This document shows, in pieces, positions 1-5,289 of a DNA stretch of 5,332 bases; position 1 is the stretch's first letter, and each line of letters starts with the position of its first letter. Origin of the DNA: Acidisarcina sp. (GTDB lineage: Bacteria > Acidobacteriota > Blastocatellia > Pyrinomonadales > Pyrinomonadaceae); contig JAJNPX010000411.1 in NCBI GenBank assembly GCA_021155145.1, forward strand, positions 1 through 5,332. The letters are read 5' to 3'. The notes below the pieces were generated by a model. It did not search any database. It worked only from the letters and a program-made list of their open reading frames with translations, and was not told the origin of the DNA. Position numbers and translations under genes: made by a program.

Positions 1-167
1 ACTATGCGCTGGTCGCCATCGATCGCGATCACCGCATCCAGTGCCGACTCGATGATGCCGGCGAACAGAACTTCGCTTTCCGGGATTTTTCCGGTATTTG
101 GGGGGTCCGGCTTCAAGATGGAAGAAGGGGATCCGGACGACTCGTTGTGGGGCTTTGGTGGGCTCAT
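1..167 (-). CDS. PAS-domain protein, N-terminal fragment (runs off left edge)
   Basis: Reading the minus strand from ATG at 167 gives 55 codons that continue past the window edge. Residues 1-30 are a polar, Pro/Ser-rich leader (MSPPKPHNESSGS...), with no signal peptide or membrane segment. From about residue 33 the sequence reads LFAGIIESALDAVIAIDGDQ followed by RI(V), which is the characteristic first helix and strand of a PAS domain (the I-ESA-DAVI-ID---RIV pattern). PAS domains sense ligands, redox or light and usually sit in front of histidine kinase, GGDEF/EAL or sigma-54 activator modules; which one follows here is outside the window. Start choice: upstream in the same frame there is no ATG, GTG or TTG before a TGA near 275, and GGAG (177-180) lies 9 bases before the ATG. 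The gene is divergent from the M16 operon. The PAS identification is confident; the kind of output domain is unknown. Confidence 0.75.
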   Translation of the reverse strand, partial: MSPPKPHNESSGSPSSILKPDPPNTGKIPESEVLFAGIIESALDAVIAIDGDQRI

Positions 168-280
168 CCGAACTTGCTCCGGTCTGGCGATGATGTAAAA
201 AGAGCGATCCTCAAACGCCGTGTCGAATCGGAAGGGACAGGCGAAAGTCTTCGGCCGGCACTGGACCGCAGGTCAACCGG

Positions 281-309
281 ATTCTGTACCCTTTATGCCG
301 ATAAGTCAA
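281..309 (-). promoter_or_regulatory. Candidate sigma-70 promoter for the PAS gene
   Basis: On the minus strand TTGACT (309-304, 5 of 6 matches to the -35 consensus) is followed after exactly 17 bases by CAGAAT (286-281, 4 of 6 to the -10 consensus). It would start transcription near 274 and leave a leader of about 107 bases before the PAS ATG at 167. The spacing and the -35 are good and the -10 is mediocre. This is inferred from consensus only. Confidence 0.35.
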
Positions 310-310
310 T

Positions 311-319
311 AGATATATT
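311..319 (+). promoter_or_regulatory. Weak -10-like element for the M16 operon
   Basis: AGATATATT contains TATATT (314-319), the most AT-rich -10-like stretch upstream of the first M16 gene. At 17-base spacing the -35 position (291-296, CTTTAT) does not match TTGACA, so either an activator helps or this is not the promoter. It overlaps the opposing promoter candidate, so the two directions would compete for polymerase. Low confidence. Confidence 0.2.
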
Positions 320-339
320 CTGTCCTATCCGGCGAAGGT

Positions 340-357
340 AAACTTTACGTACAGTTT
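340..357. promoter_or_regulatory. 18-bp near-perfect palindrome, candidate operator
   Basis: AAACTTTACGTACAGTTT is an inverted repeat with 8 of 9 base pairs matching: AAACT and TAC on the left pair with GTA and AGTTT on the right, and only the 345/352 pair mismatches. It sits about 20 bases downstream of the -10-like element at 314-319 and 27 bases before the ATG at 384, where a dimeric repressor would block the M16 operon. No regulator family is recognised from the half-site. As RNA it could also form a loose hairpin, but it has no U-tract. Confidence 0.35.
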
Positions 358-383
358 TGCAATTTGCTGGTCGAAGTGGTTTG

Positions 384-1682
384 ATGAAATCAAAAGCGAT
401 ATCTATGTCAGACAGATTCAAATTGCCTCCTCTAGACATTGAGACGTACACGCTCGGGAATGGCCTGCGTGTCGTCTTGAACCGTGAAATGTCGGTGCCG
501 GTCGTCGCCATTGCGGTCTATTACGACGTCGGTTCGCGAAACGAACGCGAAGACCGGACAGGCTTTGCTCATCTTTTCGAGCATATGATGTTCCAGGGGT
601 CGGATAACGTTCCGAAGGCCGGGCACTTTCAATACATTATGAAAGCCGGCGGCACAATGAACGGTACGACCTCCAGCGAGCGCACGAATTATTTCGAGAC
701 GCTGCCTGCCAATCAGCTTCCTCTCGGCCTCTGGCTTGAATCTGACAGGATGCGTTCACTGGCGGTCACACAGGAAAATCTCGATAACCAGCGCGAAGCG
801 GTCAAAGAAGAAAAGCGCCTAAGGTACGACAACCAGCCCTACGGACAGATATTCGACCTGATCAACGAGATGATCTTCAAGAACTTCGCGAACGCGCACT
901 CGACGATCGGTTCGATGGAGCATCTCGACGCCGCCTCGGTCGAAGATGTGCAGGAATTCTTCCGTATCTATTACGCACCGAACAACGCGGTGCTTGTCAT
1001 TTCGGGTGCGTTCGATGCCGAGACCGCAAAGGAACTGGTCGAGACCTACTTCGGTGATATCCCGTCCCAGCCGCTGCCGCCGCCCCTGGATGTCTCCGAA
1101 CCCGACGAGGTCGCCGACGACTTTCGCGAATGGGAAGATAAACTTGCCCCGTTCCCGGCGTTCCTGCTCGGATGGAAGATACCGCCCCGGCGAACTCCCG
1201 AATCGCACGCGCTATATCTGGCGGGCAAGCTTTTGTACGACGGCGACAGCTCGAGGCTTTATCAGAAGCTGGTAAAGGGAGAAGAGTCCGTCATCCAGCT
1301 TTTTGGTTTTACCGACGAGAGGCGCGGCCCATCCAGCATTTTTGTCGGCGCGATCCCAAAACCGGAAAAGGACCTTAGCAAGATCCGCGAGACGATCATG
1401 CACGAGATAAAAGATCTCGCGACCAACGGCCCGACGTCGGATGAGATGCAGAAACTGCACAATCAGCTTATCAATGACGCGGTAAGGATGCGTCAATCGT
1501 CGATGTCGAGGGCGCAGCATATCGCCGAAATCGCGCTTTATGACGGCGACCCGGCACTGATCAACAACGAACTTGAAGAACTGTTGGGTGTCACGGCGGA
1601 TGCGATCCGTCACGCGGTCGCAAAATACCTAAACACTGCGAATCGCGCGCTGCTCGACATCGTGCCGGCCGGAAAGGGTTGA
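384..1682 (+). CDS. M16B family zinc metallopeptidase, catalytic subunit
   Basis: A 432-residue protein with the two-lobed M16B fold. The N-terminal lobe carries the inverted zinc motif H-L-F-E-H (His63, Glu66 as catalytic base, His67) within GFAHLFEHMMFQGS. The third zinc ligand is probably Glu143 in NQREAVKEEKR, 76 residues after the last His as is usual, with Glu138 as the supporting acid. The C-terminal lobe keeps the SSRLYQKL segment (around Arg291). The R/Y pair that in the family binds the substrate C-terminus is gone: the positions normally in LREEKGYTY are Val297 and Ile304. The enzyme therefore probably needs its partner, encoded 63 bases downstream. No signal peptide or membrane segment is seen, so it is apparently cytoplasmic; the substrate is likely short peptides, by family analogy. 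Start: ATG 384 has a weak GAAGTGG four bases upstream; ATG 405 (MSDRFKL) is a good alternative and TTG 357 is less likely because it lies in the palindrome. Confidence 0.93.
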   Translation: MKSKAISMSDRFKLPPLDIETYTLGNGLRVVLNREMSVPVVAIAVYYDVGSRNEREDRTGFAHLFEHMMFQGSDNVPKAGHFQYIMKAGGTMNGTTSSERTNYFETLPANQLPLGLWLESDRMRSLAVTQENLDNQREAVKEEKRLRYDNQPYGQIFDLINEMIFKNFANAHSTIGSMEHLDAASVEDVQEFFRIYYAPNNAVLVISGAFDAETAKELVETYFGDIPSQPLPPPLDVSEPDEVADDFREWEDKLAPFPAFLLGWKIPPRRTPESHALYLAGKLLYDGDSSRLYQKLVKGEESVIQLFGFTDERRGPSSIFVGAIPKPEKDLSKIRETIMHEIKDLATNGPTSDEMQKLHNQLINDAVRMRQSSMSRAQHIAEIALYDGDPALINNELEELLGVTADAIRHAVAKYLNTANRALLDIVPAGKG

Positions 1683-1745
1683 TACGCGTCGTTAGAACGA
1701 CTCGAGGCTCCCACTTACGGCGGAGAGAATTTTGCATTTCTGATT
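1683..1745 (+). other. Intercistronic spacer with small hairpin and distant ribosome site
   Basis: The 63 bases between the two M16 genes contain a short inverted repeat, GTCGT-TAGA-ACGAC (1688-1701), six bases after the TGA. It has no U-run, so it is not a convincing terminator. GGAGAG (1722-1727) is the only Shine-Dalgarno-like sequence and lies 18 bases before ATG 1746, which is unusually far. CTG at 1740 would give a 12-base spacing. The spacer has no stop codon in the frame shared by the two genes. Confidence 0.4.
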
Positions 1746-3443
1746 ATGCCAGCTCAAAAAACAGCACCCGCACCTCTTGAACCGGTGCCGTTCCAGATAC
1801 CTTCAGCTTTTGAAACACGCCTGCCGAATGGTTTGCGGATAGTGATCTTCGACGACGAACGCCTCCCGCTGGTGAGCTATCGGCTGGCATTTTTTTCGGG
1901 TGACGCGGATGACCCCGCTGGCCGCATCGGTATCACGTCGGCGATGACCGCAATGATGACCGAGGGGACCGAAGACTATTTGAGCCGGGAACTGGCGGAA
2001 AAGGTCGAGCGTCTGGGGGCGAGCCTGAGCGTGAGTTCGTCGGATGATTTTACGATCGTCTCGGCCTCGGCCCTTACGATGTATGCCGGCGAGATCCTGG
2101 ACCTTATCGCCGAGGTGGTGTTCCGGCCGACGTTCCCGGAAGACGAACTCGATCTCTATCGCCGCAATACTATCGAGAATCTCAAGTTTCAGCGCTCTCA
2201 GCCGAATTTTCTGGCCAATGAGCAAACCGCTCGTATCCTCTACGGCGATCACCCATACGGGATCATCTCGCCAAAGCCGGCCGATGTGGAAAGGCTGACG
2301 CGCGACGAGTTAGTCAAGCTCAACCGGGAGCGAATGGTGCCGAACAACGCCGTCCTGATAGCGGTCGGCGACGTGGAAAGGGATGAGCTTCTTTCAAAGA
2401 TCGAAGAACACTTCGGCGATTGGCCCGGTCGCGAAGTGAAGCCGCCGAGGCCCGCAAAGCCCGCGGCCCGAAACGCAAGATCGATAACCATCGTCGATCG
2501 GCCGGGTTCGGCTCAGGCAAACATCGTTCTTGCCAATATAGGCGTGCCGCGTCTTCACCCCGATTACTTTCCGCTGATCGTGATGAACCAGGTGCTCGGC
2601 GCCGGTGCGTCCTCGCGCGTGTTCATGAACCTGCGCGAGGAGAAAGGTTATACCTACGGAGCATATACACGGCTCGACATGAAAAAGCTGGGCGGCGAAT
2701 TCGAGGCGACGGCCGAGGTACGCACCTCGGTGACCGGAGATTCGATCAAAGAATTCTTTTATGAACTGGGCCGGATAAGGGATGAGATCGTCGGGGAAGA
2801 GGAGCTTGCGGATGCCAAGAATTTCCTTACTGGCGTCTTCCCGCTCCGGGCGGAGACTCAGGAAGGGATGACCGGCTTGATCGTAAACCAACAGCTTTAC
2901 GGCCTGCCCGCCGACTACCTTCAAACCTATCGCGACCACGTGATGACGGTGACAGCCGAGGATGTGATGCGGGTCGCAAAAGAACACATCAGGCCGGATG
3001 AGATCGCGATCGTGCTTGTCGGGGATGCGGGCGAATTGCTGCCTCAGGTTCGTCCCTTTGCCGATTCGGTCGAGGTATTCGACACAGACGGGAATCCGAA
3101 GGATATCGCAGCTTTCGAGTCGGCCGCATCCGCGCCACCCGCAGACCTCTCGGGCGTATGGCAGCTCACGCTGGACTTTCAGGGCCAGCCCGTACCCGTT
3201 ACGCTGACCGTCGAACAGACCGGAAGTGAGATAAACGGAAAACTGGAGACGATGCTTGGCGAGGGCGAGATAAGGTCAGGCACGGTACGCGGCAACAAAT
3301 TCACCGGCGTCGCCGTTACCGAGATGCAGGGGCAGTCGCTCGAGCTGACGATCGCGGGAAGCGCCGACGGAGATTCGATCGCCGGCACCATCTCGGCACC
3401 GATCGTCCCCGAACCGCTCACTTTTTCGGGTACGCGAGGCTGA
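1746..3443 (+). CDS. M16B peptidase-like non-catalytic subunit with extra C-terminal beta-rich domain
   Basis: A 565-residue protein. Residues about 20-440 form both M16 lobes: N-terminal (ETRLPNGLRIVIF start, HPYG at 169-172, PNNAVLIAVGD at 199-209) and C-terminal (from SITIVDRPGS at about 246). The zinc motif is destroyed: where active members have HxxEH in GLAHLLEHMLFEGT, this one has GITSAMTAMMTEGT, so Ser65, Thr68 and Ala69 replace His, Glu and His. The third ligand site falls in TIENL and is also not preserved. The C-terminal lobe keeps LREEKGYTY with Arg297 and Tyr304, the R/Y substrate-binding pair missing from the upstream partner. It is inferred to be the partner subunit of that protease. 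After a linker (about 440-465, Ala/Pro-rich at its end) comes a ~100-residue module (466-565) beginning DLSGVWQLTLDFQG and ending TFSGTRG, with alternating short strands and Gly turns. It resembles small lipocalin-like barrels; its role is unknown. No signal peptide. Start ATG 1746; its ribosome site is distant. Confidence 0.92.
   Translation: MPAQKTAPAPLEPVPFQIPSAFETRLPNGLRIVIFDDERLPLVSYRLAFFSGDADDPAGRIGITSAMTAMMTEGTEDYLSRELAEKVERLGASLSVSSSDDFTIVSASALTMYAGEILDLIAEVVFRPTFPEDELDLYRRNTIENLKFQRSQPNFLANEQTARILYGDHPYGIISPKPADVERLTRDELVKLNRERMVPNNAVLIAVGDVERDELLSKIEEHFGDWPGREVKPPRPAKPAARNARSITIVDRPGSAQANIVLANIGVPRLHPDYFPLIVMNQVLGAGASSRVFMNLREEKGYTYGAYTRLDMKKLGGEFEATAEVRTSVTGDSIKEFFYELGRIRDEIVGEEELADAKNFLTGVFPLRAETQEGMTGLIVNQQLYGLPADYLQTYRDHVMTVTAEDVMRVAKEHIRPDEIAIVLVGDAGELLPQVRPFADSVEVFDTDGNPKDIAAFESAASAPPADLSGVWQLTLDFQGQPVPVTLTVEQTGSEINGKLETMLGEGEIRSGTVRGNKFTGVAVTEMQGQSLELTIAGSADGDSIAGTISAPIVPEPLTFSGTRG
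3123..3440 (+). other. Fused C-terminal beta-barrel-like domain of the second M16 protein
   Basis: Codons about 460-565 encode a module outside the normal ~420-440-residue M16B length. The pattern LSGVWQLTLDFQGQPVPVTL, then VEQTGSEINGKLET, RSGTVRGNKFTGVAV, SLELTIAG and SIAGTISAP is a series of amphipathic strands, each closed by Gly/Asn/Asp turns, of the G-W-x-L-x-x kind seen in small lipocalin-like barrels. From memory, similar tails occur on secreted hydrolases and peptidases of Acidobacteriota. It may bind a ligand or substrate, or help dimerisation; nothing in the sequence decides this. Confidence 0.6.
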
Positions 3444-3453
3444 TCGCGATCAG
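3440..3453. repeat. 14-bp perfect palindrome holding both convergent stop codons
   Basis: CTGATCGCGATCAG is its own reverse complement. The plus-strand TGA of the second M16 gene is 3441-3443 and the minus-strand TGA of the VOC gene is 3452-3450, so the two stops are mirror images separated by the six bases TCGCGA. The RNA could form a short stem from either strand, but neither side has a U-tract, so it is at best a weak bidirectional terminator. Confidence 0.55.
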
Positions 3454-3851
3454 GCCGGGGGACGTTCGAACTCGATGGCTGCGAACATCACACCGCACGG
3501 GTCGGCGGCAAGTACGATACGGCCGACACCGGGCGCGTCGAACGGGCCGTGCCGAATAGATCCTCCACTGGCCTTGATCGCCACGGCGGTCTCGTCGGCA
3601 TTCGAGACCGCGACATAAGTGCTCCAATGAGACGGAGGCGGCTCCGGCCCCCAGCTGCTGTCGATCGCCATCATTCCGCCGACCGCCTGTCCGTCGATGT
3701 GTATCTCAATGTATGGAACGGGCGAGATCGTGCTCGGCTTCAGTTCCCAGCCAAACATTTCCTTATAAAAGGTGGTCGAGCTTTCGAGATCATGGGTAGC
3801 GAGTTCGCGCCAGCAGATCGTGCCATGGGCGGGAATATTGAATTCGGCCAT
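3450..3851 (-). CDS. VOC superfamily (glyoxalase/bleomycin-resistance-like) protein
   Basis: A 133-residue protein with two beta-alpha-beta-beta-beta modules. Module 1 covers about 10-62: GTICWRELATHDLESSTTFY, then FGWE, then a strand ending in GGMMAID. Module 2 covers about 76-128: WSTYVAVSNADE, ASGGSIRHGPFDAPGVGRIV, then DPCGVMFAAIEF. The W-x-E-L-x-T-x-D...FY...FGWE signature matches single-domain members of the VOC group similar to mycobacterial CFP30-type proteins. The family binds metal or small ligands and includes lyases, dioxygenases and resistance proteins; no reaction can be assigned. Glu16 and Glu127 occupy positions where ligands occur in relatives, but a full metal-binding set is not obvious. 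Cytoplasmic, with no signal peptide. It is the last gene of the minus-strand operon: its AGGAG (3868-3864) overlaps the TAG of the preceding gene and lies 12 bases before its ATG, so translation is probably coupled. Confidence 0.88.
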   Translation of the reverse strand: MAEFNIPAHGTICWRELATHDLESSTTFYKEMFGWELKPSTISPVPYIEIHIDGQAVGGMMAIDSSWGPEPPPSHWSTYVAVSNADETAVAIKASGGSIRHGPFDAPGVGRIVLAADPCGVMFAAIEFERPPA

Positions 3852-3863
3852 TTTTCTTTTCGA

Positions 3864-3869
3864 CTCCTA
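3864..3869 (-). promoter_or_regulatory. Stop codon/ribosome-site overlap coupling the NTF2-like and VOC genes
   Basis: On the minus strand TAGGAG combines the TAG stop of the tandem NTF2-like gene (3869-3867) with AGGAG (3868-3864), the Shine-Dalgarno of the VOC gene. Ribosomes terminating on the first gene sit on the initiation region of the second, which usually means coupled translation and one transcript. Confidence 0.6.
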
Positions 3870-4802
3870 ATCAGTTATTGCCGAGGCGTGGGATGCGGCG
3901 ATCAGCCAGCTGCCGCCAGACCGAACGAACATAGCCGAAACTACGATCGGCGCCGGCGGATCCGTCTCGCCGGCCTTCGGGAAAGAACGAATGCGAAAAA
4001 GATAGATCGCGGCCGGGCCAAAATTAAGAAAGACCTCGTCATCGCGATAGCGTTCATTGTTCCGGCCGGTAGGCACCCGCAGGGCGTTGATCAGTATCGA
4101 CCGATCGCTCGAAATGCTGCCGTTGGTCGCCGTCGATACGTATCCGGCGGTAAAAGCATCGGAATTGTTATCGCTCCTGATACCGGAATCACTCAGCTTG
4201 CTTATCAGCTCCCTCAGTTCCGTTTCGGCCGTCGGCGATAGGAACCTGGTCGGCTTGGTCTGGGTACGCGTTGCCGATACCGCCGGATGCGGGGGCAGCC
4301 AAGGCATCGGGTCGCATTGTATGGTCGAGACATGGCTTGCCGCGACCTTCCACACACCATCCAGCCTTATCCAAAGTTCGGTGGATTGATACTGCGTGAG
4401 GCATCGGTCGTCCTTGTAGCGCCAGAGGTTTTTCCTGAGCGAGTTTACGATCGCGGCATCGCTCAGGACGGTTATGACCGGCTCATCGCTCTCATAGGAA
4501 AGAGTCTCAAAATCCAGTTTCTTGCCCGATCTGATCGCCGCGGCATCCCAACGGACCATCGCGGCCAACTGTTCGCGATAATTGAAAACAGGCTTTTCGC
4601 GGATGTTTACGTAACCTTCGATGTAGAGACGTTCAAAGGGCTCGGGATCGCGGGAGACAAAGGCCTGCTCGACTTGCTGGATGGACCGACGGATCTCCTG
4701 GATGTCCCTGGACCTGTCGGGCGTATCGGGTTGCGTGGCCTGGGCAAACGTAACCGCGGAGAGTGAAACTACACAGATCAGGTTTTGTAGCGCAAAACTC
4801 AC
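3867..4802 (-). CDS. Exported protein with two tandem NTF2-like (DUF4440/SnoaL-type) domains
   Basis: A 311-residue protein starting at GTG 4802; no ATG or other usual start lies between it and an in-frame TGA upstream, and no clear Shine-Dalgarno is seen. Residues 1-22 (SFALQNLICVVSLSAVTFAQA) look like a Sec signal with likely cleavage after Ala-Gln-Ala, though the n-region lacks Lys/Arg. Domain 1 (about 32-163) is DUF4440-like: a helix (EIRRSIQQVEQAFVSRD), ERLYIEGYVNIREK, and closing strands STELWIRLDGVWKVAASHVS. Domain 2 (about 191-311) begins TAETELRELISKLSD and ends MFVRSGGSWLIAASHASAI, mirroring the end of domain 1, so it is a diverged copy. These cone-shaped folds serve as small enzymes or binding proteins; no catalytic set is apparent. 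Cys134 and Cys163 are the only cysteines of the mature protein and could form a disulphide in the periplasm. It lies 16 bases after the DUF1579 gene and 15 before the VOC gene. Confidence 0.82.
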   Translation of the reverse strand: MSFALQNLICVVSLSAVTFAQATQPDTPDRSRDIQEIRRSIQQVEQAFVSRDPEPFERLYIEGYVNIREKPVFNYREQLAAMVRWDAAAIRSGKKLDFETLSYESDEPVITVLSDAAIVNSLRKNLWRYKDDRCLTQYQSTELWIRLDGVWKVAASHVSTIQCDPMPWLPPHPAVSATRTQTKPTRFLSPTAETELRELISKLSDSGIRSDNNSDAFTAGYVSTATNGSISSDRSILINALRVPTGRNNERYRDDEVFLNFGPAAIYLFRIRSFPKAGETDPPAPIVVSAMFVRSGGSWLIAASHASAITD

Positions 4803-4818
4803 TTTATGGCCGCATTCG

Positions 4819-5283
4819 TCACGTTCGCATCATCTCCATTTCGACGGCGATATCTTCGACACCTTCGGGCGAAACATTGTACATATTATACCGAAACCTG
4901 CCATCGCCCGGGATGATCTCGGTCCGCCATCCCCACTCCGGATGGCCCTCGACCTTATAACTGCCCGATACTGAGATACTTCCGTCCGTGCCGGCGGTCC
5001 CGCTGCAAAGCATCATCTGATCGGCGAGATGCCAGGAATCGGTCCAGAACGCCTCGACCGCCTCCGACTTTGGGCTGCCGTTGATAAGCAGCAGCCCTTC
5101 CTTCACTTCATCTTCGAAGACCCATGTGTATGAGATCTCGAGCACCTGTCCGCCGACACGTTCTGTTACCGACGCAGTTCCCTGGGATTCCCGGATCGGA
5201 TTCTCCGTATCCCAAACCATGTGCAGGCGGTTGGTACCGGACCATTTGCCGCTCAACGCCGAAAGCGCGATCGAAATAGCCAT
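4819..5283 (-). CDS. DUF1579 family protein
   Basis: A 154-residue protein matching the DUF1579 pattern along its length: LSGKWSGTNRL near the N-terminus, ESQGTASVTERVGGQVLEISYTW, EGLLLINGS, then VEAFWTDSWH...MMLCSG, VSGSYKV, PEWGWRTEI, and a C-terminal MYNVSPEGVEDIAVEME. The GTA, YTW, W-DSWH and WGWR elements are the hallmark conserved stretches. The family probably forms a small beta-barrel; its function is unknown. No signal peptide is apparent: the short apolar start MAISIALSAL runs straight into the domain. Start ATG 5283 has GGAGG (5301-5297) 13 bases upstream, a somewhat long spacing. It heads the visible part of a minus-strand operon with the tandem NTF2-like gene 16 bases downstream, and probably follows another gene ending 6 bases upstream. 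Its promoter is not in the window. Confidence 0.85.
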   Translation of the reverse strand: MAISIALSALSGKWSGTNRLHMVWDTENPIRESQGTASVTERVGGQVLEISYTWVFEDEVKEGLLLINGSPKSEAVEAFWTDSWHLADQMMLCSGTAGTDGSISVSGSYKVEGHPEWGWRTEIIPGDGRFRYNMYNVSPEGVEDIAVEMEMMRT

Positions 5284-5289
5284 AATGAT

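Larger units (their letters stand above)
168..383. other. Divergent intergenic region between the PAS and M16 genes
   Basis: This 216-base stretch has no convincing gene. The minus-strand frame leading into the PAS gene is open back to about 275 but offers no start codon. The plus-strand frame of the M16 gene can be extended only to a TTG at 357. It holds the ribosome site of the PAS gene (177-180), the minus-strand promoter candidate, the plus-strand -10-like element and the palindrome at 340-357. The right part (301-360) is markedly AT-richer than its surroundings, as expected of promoters. Confidence 0.6.

Noticed and set aside
271..276. TTGACC on the minus strand as an alternative -35 for the PAS gene
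   Set aside because: No acceptable -10 lies 16-18 bases downstream.
4..341. Two overlapping 64-codon plus-strand open frames upstream of the first M16 gene
   Set aside because: The first is antisense to the PAS start; the second crosses the promoter region. Neither has a family pattern.
357..383. TTG start at 357 for the first M16 gene
   Set aside because: It would begin in the last base of the operator-like palindrome's right arm, and the nine extra residues match nothing in M16 proteins; ATG 384 or 405 is preferred.
1688..1701. Hairpin after the first M16 stop as a transcription terminator
   Set aside because: Only five base pairs and no U-run; the two M16 genes need each other, so read-through of transcription is expected.
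2394..2987. 197-codon minus-strand open frame inside the second M16 gene
   Set aside because: Antisense to highly conserved M16 motifs (LREEKGYTY region) with no domain signature.
3549..4241. 230-codon plus-strand open frame antisense to the VOC and NTF2-like genes
   Set aside because: Arg-rich, no recognisable fold, spans two clear minus-strand genes; a shadow of GC-rich codon use.
4287..4766. 159-codon plus-strand open frame antisense to the NTF2-like gene
   Set aside because: Opposes a well-supported exported protein and shows no family pattern of its own.
4770..4775. Lipobox at Cys10 of the tandem NTF2-like protein
   Set aside because: The residues before the Cys (Asn-Leu-Ile) do not fit a lipobox, and the Cys sits inside the hydrophobic core of the signal segment.
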